In this document: one piece after another, positions 12,883 to 19,173 of the stretch
Numbering within the stretch: the first letter of the stretch is position 1
Layout: every line of letters begins with the position of its first letter
DNA from: a virus
Virus record (IMG/VR): IMGVR_UViG_3300028025_000965
Span: 1-35,778 of that record
Reading direction: 5' to 3' (one strand)
Length of the DNA: 35,778 nucleotides
The notes under the pieces: generated by a model
The model's database searches: none
What the model was told of the DNA's origin: nothing
What the model saw: the letters and a program-made list of their open reading frames with translations, nothing else
Program-made: the position numbers and the translations under genes

Positions 12883-13128
12883 TTATTCCTTCTTTGCTCG
12901 TTTGTCTACAGAAGCAAATGCTTCATTGATTTCTGCTGTTGTTAGTTTGCCATCATCAAGGAAAGCACGGGCTAGTTTTTCAACTACCGTTGCTACGCCT
13001 AGAGTTCCTGCTAGGATTACTGCTTGGATTGTGCTGATTCCAACAACCGCACCAGCACCGATAACTGATAGACCAGAGGCAGCGAAGACTGCCACTATTC
13101 TCATAAAGATGTTGTTAATGTTTTTCAT
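12883..13128 (-). CDS. Holin-like membrane protein (81 aa)
   Basis: Residues about 8-50 form two hydrophobic Gly/Ala-rich segments (RIVAVFAASGLSVIGAGAVVG; QAVILAGTLGVATVV), followed by a charged helix ending KRAKKE. The ATG overlaps the stop of the preceding small membrane gene (ATGA) and the gene ends just before the CHAP lysin. Size, topology and place fit a class II holin. Confidence 0.7.
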   Translation of the reverse strand: MKNINNIFMRIVAVFAASGLSVIGAGAVVGISTIQAVILAGTLGVATVVEKLARAFLDDGKLTTAEINEAFASVDKRAKKE

Positions 13129-13298
13129 TCTTTATCCTTTGGGTTACGTAACCAATAAGTTGCTGACCACATAACCATTGTGAATACAATGGCATAGCCA
13201 ACTACTGTCTTAGCTGAACCGTCAAGGACAACCCAAGCGACGAACATTCCCAGTAAGGTCCAAGCCTGACTTAAGAAGTCTGATAACCAATGTTTCAT
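13125..13298 (-). CDS. Small two-pass membrane protein (57 aa)
   Basis: The ATG at 13298 overlaps the upstream stop (TAATG) and follows AGGAGAAAA. Two hydrophobic segments (about 13-27 and 33-46) with Trp at the interfaces end in a charged tail WLRNPKDKE. The stop overlaps the next holin-like gene. It is probably part of the lysis cassette, as an antiholin or second holin. The family is not recognised. Confidence 0.6.
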   Translation of the reverse strand: MKHWLSDFLSQAWTLLGMFVAWVVLDGSAKTVVGYAIVFTMVMWSATYWLRNPKDKE

Positions 13299-14524
13299 TA
13301 TGGTTTTCTCCTATATGCTACGGCCCCCGCTGATGCTGCTGCTGCTGTTACCGCAGACTGTGTGGCTATGCCACCTACGATTACTGCTGCAACGATTGTT
13401 TCTTCTGATTCCTTGCGTTCTTCTGCTGACATATCAGCACCAATACTTCCTAATGCTAGGAGTGCTTGAGCTGGGTCATCAAAGATTGCGCTTACTAATG
13501 CTGCTGGATTCTCTAGCACTACAAGTGCTGCTGCCACTTCGGCAGTAATAACCACTTCGTTTCCATTCTCATCTTGACGAACTTCAACTGGTGTCTGAGG
13601 TGGTAAGTCAGCGTAAGTAAGACCTGCTTCTGCTATTGCTTCTGCAGTTACTGCTTCACCTTCTGCTGCTTCTATCAAAGCCTCAGCGACTAATTCTTTT
13701 TCTTCTTCAGTAGAGTTCTCATCTGCTACTAAAGGTGGCTCTTCTTCTATTGCAGGTGGTTCTTCTTCCACCGCTGGAGGTTCTTCCTCTACTGGTGGTG
13801 GCTCTTCAGCCTCTACTGGAGGTTCTTCTGCTTCCGTAGGTGGTTCTTCAACAGGTGTTGGTGGCTCAGGTTCTACGACTGGTGGCTCTGGCTCTTCAAT
13901 AGGAGGTTCTGGTTCCACTACTGGCGGTTCAGGTTCTACCGCAGGAGGTGGGTCAGGTATGACCGCAGGGGGTGGGTCTGGAATAACAACAGGCGGCTCA
14001 GGTTGTGGGGTAGGGGCAACAGGGACTGATTCAACTATTACAGTTACAGTTTCCTGTGTTGCAGTAGATGTATCAACCACCGTGATTGTGTCCACAATTA
14101 TTGTAGATGTGTCCACAATTACAGTAGGAGTATCTACGACCACAGTTGGTGTATCTACTACCACCGTAGGTGTGTCTACAACTGCAGTAGAAGTATCCTC
14201 TACTGGAGGTGCTTCAGGTTCTGGCTCTGGTTCTGGCGCAACTCCGTTATACCAACGTAATGATTCGTCAGTAAGGTTGTCAGATACATAAGTTGACTGA
14301 TGTATAAGTTCACAAAAGTGTGCAGCAATATTTCCTTTGTTGGCAAAGTATTGGTTTGAGTTATTCCAACCTGTAGTAAATGTTCCGTTGCTACAAGTTA
14401 CTTGAACCTGACCAGTATTAACCGCATCAGCGGATGGTGCATAAAATAAAGATGTTCCAAGGATTACTGCTAGTATTGCTAGACTATTTCTTACCTTCGC
14501 AAAGCAAGATGTAAATTTGGTCAA
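13298..14524 (-). CDS. Secreted Pro/Glu- and VDTPT-repeat surface protein
   Basis: A TTG at 14524 with GGAAGAA upstream starts a 408-aa protein. Residues 1-34 are a signal peptide ending ADA. A small domain with C44 and C71 follows (about 35-95). Then come a Thr/Val repeat of VVVDTPT units (about 112-158) and a long Pro/Glu repeat of PEPPVVE and EEPP units (170-268). A helical Ala/Glu region leads to a hydrophobic C-terminus and basic RRKP tail. The layout is that of a wall-spanning, membrane-anchored protein. Its place before the lysis genes suggests a host-surface or lysis-related role, or a virion-surface adhesin. Confidence 0.65.
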   Translation of the reverse strand: MTKFTSCFAKVRNSLAILAVILGTSLFYAPSADAVNTGQVQVTCSNGTFTTGWNNSNQYFANKGNIAAHFCELIHQSTYVSDNLTDESLRWYNGVAPEPEPEPEAPPVEDTSTAVVDTPTVVVDTPTVVVDTPTVIVDTSTIIVDTITVVDTSTATQETVTVIVESVPVAPTPQPEPPVVIPDPPPAVIPDPPPAVEPEPPVVEPEPPIEEPEPPVVEPEPPTPVEEPPTEAEEPPVEAEEPPPVEEEPPAVEEEPPAIEEEPPLVADENSTEEEKELVAEALIEAAEGEAVTAEAIAEAGLTYADLPPQTPVEVRQDENGNEVVITAEVAAALVVLENPAALVSAIFDDPAQALLALGSIGADMSAEERKESEETIVAAVIVGGIATQSAVTAAAASAGAVAYRRKP

Positions 14525-14684
14525 CTCGTTCTTCCAATCGGTTCACTTGATCTTTAACGGAACCGCCCCCATTTGGTCTTAATTCATATAGATAATGTTT
14601 AACTAACCATCTAGTGAATCCAGCAAACCCTGCTGCTAATGTCATAAGGGCTACGGCAAAGCCAGCCCATTCTGTTCCTGTCAT
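14484..14684 (-). CDS. Membrane/coiled-coil protein (66 aa)
   Basis: Residues about 7-29 form one hydrophobic segment and residues about 42-62 a heptad-like helix (VNRLEERVDQIYILL). The start overlaps the stop of the 661-aa gene (TAATG). The topology, N-out single span plus cytoplasmic coiled coil, resembles several phage holin/DUF families of tail-lysis regions. It is probably a holin-like or spanin-like helper. Confidence 0.55.
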   Translation of the reverse strand: MTGTEWAGFAVALMTLAAGFAGFTRWLVKHYLYELRPNGGGSVKDQVNRLEERVDQIYILLCEGKK

Positions 14685-16669
14685 TATACTGTCCTAATGG
14701 TTATTTCAAGGATGCCACCAAATCCATCAAATCGCTTATCAGGTGGTGTCATACGGGTGAAGGAGATTTGTTCAATAATAACTTGACGTGATTCTCCAGT
14801 GGTTAAGTCTTGCCAGGTGAGAACATCGCCGTTCTCTTCTAATTCCTCAAGGGCTAATAGGCGAGATTGTGCTCTGCCTTCATAGCCAACTTGAACATTG
14901 TATCTATCTGTTTCAACATCAAAGCAATAGACTGGGAACTTCATAATGCGTTGACGTGGTGTAGCGATTGTTGCTTTAGCCTGGTATCCCTTAAAGATAG
15001 GACCAGTAGACGTAGTTGTTGCATCACGGTTAAGGATGAATTTATAGGCTACATACTCTTGGGCTACGTTTGGGGATGATGTAGTTACTTCAACTGGAGT
15101 AATTCCAGAATCGTATGTGATATGGTCATACTCGGTTCCGTCTTTATCTACTGTTTCAAGAGTCATAGAACCCTTAGAAAAGTCTCCACGTCCAAGAAGA
15201 CGCTTAAAGTTCTTAGGTTCTAATGTGCCATAACGAATGTTACCTGTAGTTAGATAGCCTGATGTTATGAGAGTTGAAGCATCTTCAATATAGTTTGCTC
15301 CATCAGTTGAATTTGAATAAGCGGTAGTGAAGGCTAATCGGCTAGTGTCACCAATAAATGCACAGGCTGTAGTTGTTTTTCCAGTTACACCTGGGTAGTA
15401 AATATCATTAGCGTAGGCAAAGCGTAGTGTTTCTAGTTCGTTGCTTAGGTCAATACGGATAACACCAGGCTCACCAGCAACACCAGTTGCACACCATATG
15501 TAGTGGTCACGGGATGCAAAGTCATAGCAAGGCTGGGTAGTTTCTACAATGAGTGGACCATAATTAAGTGAACCATCTTGGTCTGATACTGCAGCAATGC
15601 GGATGCCTTTACTGGTTCCTATCATCATATAACCAAGGTAGTAGTAAATCTTGTGGACTATCTCGCCAACAGGTAGTTCTGCTGCCACAACTGCTGATGT
15701 TAGCGTAGGCATTACACCTGATGTTGATAGTGTGAATTTTTGAATAGTTGATTGAATGCCATTGTATCCAGCAATGTATATAGCAGGACCCGATGCTGCT
15801 ACAGATGTATACACATATCCAGTTGCTGGGTGGGTATATATGGCTGTAGGCAAGGCTGATGCGGAACTAGATAGTTCATAGATAGAGTTATTGACAGCCA
15901 TTACAATACGTTCTTTGACATACTCCATTACCGCATTAGAGATAACAACGCCTGTTGCTGTAAACATAGTTGTTTCGTCTGCTGTGCTTGCTGAAGAACC
16001 AGTCAATGGTTTCTTAAACATATGAAGTTTATTAGCACCACCTGCTACTGCGTTAGCAACCCAATAGGCATTTGTTCCATCATCACAGATAGCACGCACT
16101 GGTTCAGCGCCAGCAGTTAAGTAGTCAATGAAGTGGGTTACGGTTCCACTACTATCAATCTTGTCAACATCATACTCATCGTGTAGCAATACGCCTTGAT
16201 TAGTGCTCCACTTGATAGAGCGTAAGTGTTGTTGAGGTGTGCCATTACTTGCAATAGGTCCAGTAGTAATGTGACCAGAAGTGCAAGACTTAAGTAGGGT
16301 AACTTGTCCCTTAGTCCAGATATCTAAACCTTTGCTATCTGAGAAACGATAGTGTCCTATTTCATCAGTAGTAGCAGGGTCATAGAACTTAATGCCTGTT
16401 CCAGAGTGGAAAGACATCTGACTTCTAATCCACCAGCCAGTTAGAGATTGTTCTCCTGGCTCAGTCTGATTATCAAACTGCTCCTTACGGAATGGAGCAG
16501 TTTGCCTAATGTAAGGACGTGAGTCATTGATGGCATAGAAGAATGGCAAGCCACCTACTGCAACATCATATGATTCGTTTGTATTCTGCCAGACAGTTCC
16601 AGAAGATACGACACCAACATCAACCGCAATCGCACGCGTAGCACGACCTTCGGTAATATCTCTTGCCAC
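14684..16669 (-). CDS. Large tail protein (661 aa), beta-rich
   Basis: The GTG at 16669 follows TAAGGAGCATCA. The protein is predicted all-beta with several repeating blade-like stretches (AICDDGTNAYWVAN, RIVMAVNNSIYEL, DHYIWCATGVAG), suggesting a beta-propeller, and a C-terminal domain with GRAQSRLLALEEL and EITIRTV. No enzyme motif is seen. It lies downstream of a terminator and of the tail-module cluster. It is most likely a distal tail or receptor-binding component, possibly a tubular/nozzle protein of a short tail. Confidence 0.6.
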   Translation of the reverse strand: MARDITEGRATRAIAVDVGVVSSGTVWQNTNESYDVAVGGLPFFYAINDSRPYIRQTAPFRKEQFDNQTEPGEQSLTGWWIRSQMSFHSGTGIKFYDPATTDEIGHYRFSDSKGLDIWTKGQVTLLKSCTSGHITTGPIASNGTPQQHLRSIKWSTNQGVLLHDEYDVDKIDSSGTVTHFIDYLTAGAEPVRAICDDGTNAYWVANAVAGGANKLHMFKKPLTGSSASTADETTMFTATGVVISNAVMEYVKERIVMAVNNSIYELSSSASALPTAIYTHPATGYVYTSVAASGPAIYIAGYNGIQSTIQKFTLSTSGVMPTLTSAVVAAELPVGEIVHKIYYYLGYMMIGTSKGIRIAAVSDQDGSLNYGPLIVETTQPCYDFASRDHYIWCATGVAGEPGVIRIDLSNELETLRFAYANDIYYPGVTGKTTTACAFIGDTSRLAFTTAYSNSTDGANYIEDASTLITSGYLTTGNIRYGTLEPKNFKRLLGRGDFSKGSMTLETVDKDGTEYDHITYDSGITPVEVTTSSPNVAQEYVAYKFILNRDATTTSTGPIFKGYQAKATIATPRQRIMKFPVYCFDVETDRYNVQVGYEGRAQSRLLALEELEENGDVLTWQDLTTGESRQVIIEQISFTRMTPPDKRFDGFGGILEITIRTV

Positions 16670-16679
16670 TGATGCTCCT

Positions 16680-16721
16680 TAAAATAGAAAAAATAAAATG
16701 AGCAGTTTGAATCCGTGCTCA
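16680..16721 (-). terminator. Intrinsic terminator/attenuator upstream of the 661-aa gene
   Basis: On the minus strand TGAGCA (16721-16716) pairs with TGCTCA (16704-16699) across an 11-base loop and is followed at once by a T-rich tract TTTTATTTTTTC. It lies between the 62-aa zinc gene and the 661-aa tail gene and should reduce read-through into the tail/lysis genes. Confidence 0.65.
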
Positions 16722-16737
16722 GGGATAATTGCTTTAG

Positions 16738-16926
16738 TTATTCAGCAGATATTTCTTGACCTGGTTCTCGTTCTACTTCATTAGCAATAACTGTTTCAGT
16801 AACTAATTCATAGTTACCAGTTTTGCATTTATTGCAAGTAGGGAAAAACAAAGGTTCATCTGCAGCACGGATTTCTATATATTCGTGTCCACAGCAATCA
16901 GATTTATATTCATATTTAACTGTCAT
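16738..16926 (-). CDS. Small zinc-ribbon protein (62 aa)
   Basis: The ATG follows TAGGAGAATAAA. The product holds CCGH (11-14) and CNKC (about 31-34), two knuckles of a zinc ribbon, then an acidic tail. It sits between tail modules and the terminator. It is similar in type to the tiny early zinc proteins but not an obvious copy. The function is unknown. Confidence 0.55.
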   Translation of the reverse strand: MTVKYEYKSDCCGHEYIEIRAADEPLFFPTCNKCKTGNYELVTETVIANEVEREPGQEISAE

Positions 16927-16942
16927 TTTATTCTCCTAAGAA

Positions 16943-17788
16943 TTAGTAATATAGAAGGACACAACCGCTGCCACCATAAGCAGAACCTATGTCGTTTGAA
17001 GGAGAGGCTCCGCCCCCACCTCCACCAGAACCACCACTTCCACCATTGCCAGTTCCTGCGTTGTTACCAGCGGCTAAGTAACCTGCTCCGCCACCTCCAC
17101 CAGTTCCGTTACCAGAAGAGTATGAACCAGCAGCACCACCAGAATAAGTTGATGAGGCTCCACCTGTTCCTCCTGCTGCGTTAGAACCAGAACCGCCACC
17201 ACCGCCGCCAGCAAATACACCAAATCCACCGTTACCACCAGTGCCACCACCAGAACCGCCACCACCGCCGCCAGAGTTTCCTCTGCCGCCAACGCCACCG
17301 TTACCGCCACCATTACCAGCATATCCATTACCGCTGTTACCAGTAATTATAGCGGGTGAACCATAATACGAAAGTCCAGCAGCGCCACCAGTAGTGCCAC
17401 CGCCACCACCAGCACCACCTACAACACCAGCAGCACCTGTAGTTGCATCACCACGACCACCACCTCCTGCAAACATTCCACCAAAATGAGTAGTTCCGCC
17501 AGAAGCGTTACCTGCACCGCCGCCACCAATTGTTACAGGAGTAGTTGATGCGTTAGGAATGACGCGAGTCCAACCTTGAGTTACACCACCCGCGCCACCG
17601 CCACCAGGGCTTGAGTTATAATACTGTCCTCCACCGCCGCCGCCAATAAGAATGGCGTAGACCCAAGTAACACCAGCAGGTATTGTTACAGAAGTGCCAG
17701 ATGTAATGGTTTGTTGTAATGTTAAATCTTTAGGTGCATATCCAGAAGATACTGCACTTGCTGGAACGGGAAATACTGATTGACCCAT
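16943..17788 (-). CDS. Glycine-rich tail fibre/adhesin module (281 aa)
   Basis: A short N-terminal beta domain (about 1-45, with ITSGTSVTIPAGVTWVY) is followed by about 230 residues dominated by Gly with Ser, Asn and Ala (GGGGGG, GGAGG, GNGG). That is the polyglycine-helix type seen in tail-tip adhesins. It ends in a short hydrophobic strand (GGSGCVLLYY). The start overlaps the 100-aa gene upstream (TAATG). It is a longer paralogue of the 140-aa protein at 18290-18712 and is probably the receptor-binding tip. Confidence 0.7.
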   Translation of the reverse strand: MGQSVFPVPASAVSSGYAPKDLTLQQTITSGTSVTIPAGVTWVYAILIGGGGGGQYYNSSPGGGGAGGVTQGWTRVIPNASTTPVTIGGGGAGNASGGTTHFGGMFAGGGGRGDATTGAAGVVGGAGGGGGTTGGAAGLSYYGSPAIITGNSGNGYAGNGGGNGGVGGRGNSGGGGGGSGGGTGGNGGFGVFAGGGGGGSGSNAAGGTGGASSTYSGGAAGSYSSGNGTGGGGGAGYLAAGNNAGTGNGGSGGSGGGGGGASPSNDIGSAYGGSGCVLLYY

Positions 17789-18090
17789 TATGCTATCTCC
17801 ACTCCGCTGATGTGAAATCTAACTGTTGTTGCTGATGCAAGACCAGCAATAATTTTAGTTGTTGCAAGAACTTGCTTAAGGTCAAACATTGCTGTTGTAT
17901 TTGCAGCCAATGCTACATCCTTGAACAAGTCAACAGAATCCAAAGTAATAGTAAATGTAGCAGCAGATGATGCTGAGTTGGTTACTACTATGTTAGTTAC
18001 GACAGTAGTCGTAGATGATGGAACTGTGTATAGGGTTGTGCTTGATGTTGCTGCTGCTGTTCTAGCCAGCGCTTTAGTTGTTGTAGCCAT
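17788..18090 (-). CDS. Tail-associated beta protein (100 aa), module A
   Basis: This is an all-beta, Thr/Ser/Ala-rich protein: TTLYTVPSSTTTVVTNIVVTN, then FTITLDSVDLF and a C-terminal HISGVEIA. It matches the 109-aa protein at 18712-19041 in the TTLYTV start, SSAATF core and GxEI end. It is paired with the 281-aa Gly-rich protein downstream. Probably a fibre chaperone or trimeric connector. Confidence 0.6.
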   Translation of the reverse strand: MATTTKALARTAAATSSTTLYTVPSSTTTVVTNIVVTNSASSAATFTITLDSVDLFKDVALAANTTAMFDLKQVLATTKIIAGLASATTVRFHISGVEIA

Positions 18091-18110
18091 TAGTTACTAC
18101 CTTCCGTTTC

Positions 18111-18281
18111 TTATTCTGTGACTGCTACAGGAAAAAAATCCCCGCCGTCAATGCCATTGTTATAATTCCAGCTATCTGTATAATCAATATACTTGCCTGG
18201 ATTTGCTGCTACTACTTCATCTTCTACGCCAACAATAATGTTTACTACTTTATTGTTTTCTATAACGGCAAATTTTTTCAT
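18111..18281 (-). CDS. Small tail-fibre-type protein (56 aa)
   Basis: The ATG at 18281 has AAGGAGT upstream. The product starts MKKFAVIENNKVVNIIVG, a recurring phage fibre-associated motif of short beta-strands, and ends in a polar Asp/Asn-rich segment. It sits between the two paralogous tail modules and may be a fibre cap or assembly factor. Confidence 0.5.
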   Translation of the reverse strand: MKKFAVIENNKVVNIIVGVEDEVVAANPGKYIDYTDSWNYNNGIDGGDFFPVAVTE

Positions 18282-18289
18282 ATTACTCC

Positions 18290-18712
18290 TTATACCCAAT
18301 ATTCAATTTCAATTTTGCCATCGCCACCAGTAGCACCTTGACCACTAACACCACCAGCACCGTTTCCTGCGCCTTCGCCTTTTGTTGCTGTGACATAACC
18401 AACACCACGAACACCACCAGCCGCAGTTGTTGCACCAGTAAAAGTAGTTGAACCACCAGCAGTGGCTAAGCCTCCGCCAGCACCGATTGAATAAGAAATA
18501 GATGCTCCTGGAGTAGTAGTTACAGTTGATTCAATTACTTGACCACCATAACCATTTTGACCAGCGGTTGCTTCACTACCAGCGCCACCACCAAATAATT
18601 TAACATTAACATAAGTAACTCCAGTAGGAACAGTCCAAGAAGTTCCAGAAGTAAGCGTTTCTATTTTGCGAGTTTTAGCCCCAGCAGCAGGGTTAAGTTT
18701 TGATACAGCCAT
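18290..18712 (-). CDS. Glycine-rich tail module (140 aa)
   Basis: The N-terminal beta domain (LTSGTSWTVPTGVTYVNVKLF) is followed by a shorter Gly-rich segment (GGGAGSEA, GAGNGAGG) and a final strand KIEIEYWV. It is paralogous to the 281-aa protein at 16943-17788 but about half its length, the Gly-rich part being the shorter one. The ATG overlaps the upstream stop. Confidence 0.65.
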   Translation of the reverse strand: MAVSKLNPAAGAKTRKIETLTSGTSWTVPTGVTYVNVKLFGGGAGSEATAGQNGYGGQVIESTVTTTPGASISYSIGAGGGLATAGGSTTFTGATTAAGGVRGVGYVTATKGEGAGNGAGGVSGQGATGGDGKIEIEYWV

Positions 18713-19041
18713 TAGGAAATCTCGCTTCCGAAAGCATTGAAGGATACAGTTGCAGATGATGCGTATACTGTAATGACATCAGTTGCAGCAAGAGTTACAC
18801 CAATGGTTAACATAGTGCTGTCATTTGCTGATACTGTAGAGTCATAAGCAATATAATGCTTTGCTGCTAATGCTTCGCCAGCAGGGCGAATAGCAATACG
18901 AAAAGTAGCAGAAGATGATGCTTGATTAGCCACTGAAATAGTAGATACTACCGCAGATTTGCCAGACCCTACTGTGTATAGAGTTGTTGCTGTTGTTGCC
19001 GAAGGGTTTACTTGCCCTAAGACTTTGTATGTAGTTGCCAT
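18712..19041 (-). CDS. Tail-associated beta protein (109 aa), module A copy
   Basis: It is Thr/Ser-rich and all-beta (TTLYTVGSGKSAVVSTISVAN, SSSATFRIAI) and ends FGSEIS. It is clearly paralogous to the 100-aa protein at 17788-18090. With the 140-aa protein it forms the second copy of a two-gene tail unit. The ATG is at 19041. Confidence 0.6.
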   Translation of the reverse strand: MATTYKVLGQVNPSATTATTLYTVGSGKSAVVSTISVANQASSSATFRIAIRPAGEALAAKHYIAYDSTVSANDSTMLTIGVTLAATDVITVYASSATVSFNAFGSEIS

Positions 19042-19044
19042 TGG

Positions 19045-19173
19045 TTATGCTCCCATTGTCATTAGTGCTGTCGGGGTTGAATCGGCTGCAGCAACTGCTG
19101 CAGTTACTTCTGAATCAGTTGCTAAAACTGTGGCTGAACCAGCCAAGGTTGCTAAATCTCTTGCTTTGCTCAT
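19045..19173 (-). CDS. Short fibre-associated peptide (42 aa)
   Basis: The ATG at 19173 overlaps the fibre stop (TAATG). The product MSKARDLATLAGSATVLATD and onward is Ala/Thr-rich, resembling the helical start segment found at the front of phage tail-fibre trimer domains. It may be a detached piece of the fibre or a capping peptide. It is too short for a firm family call. Confidence 0.45.
   Translation of the reverse strand: MSKARDLATLAGSATVLATDSEVTAAVAAADSTPTALMTMGA

Noticed and set aside
13860-14190. CRISPR-like array from repeated short phrases
   Set aside because: The repeats encode Pro/Glu and VDTPT units in frame with no constant spacers, so they are coding repeats.
13959-14291. Rightward Gly/Thr-rich ORF inside the 408-aa gene
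   Set aside because: It is the reverse reading of the Pro/Thr repeats, with no ribosome-binding site.
17074-17328. Leftward Val/Ala-rich ORF in the Gly-rich gene
   Set aside because: A frame shadow of repeated Gly codons.
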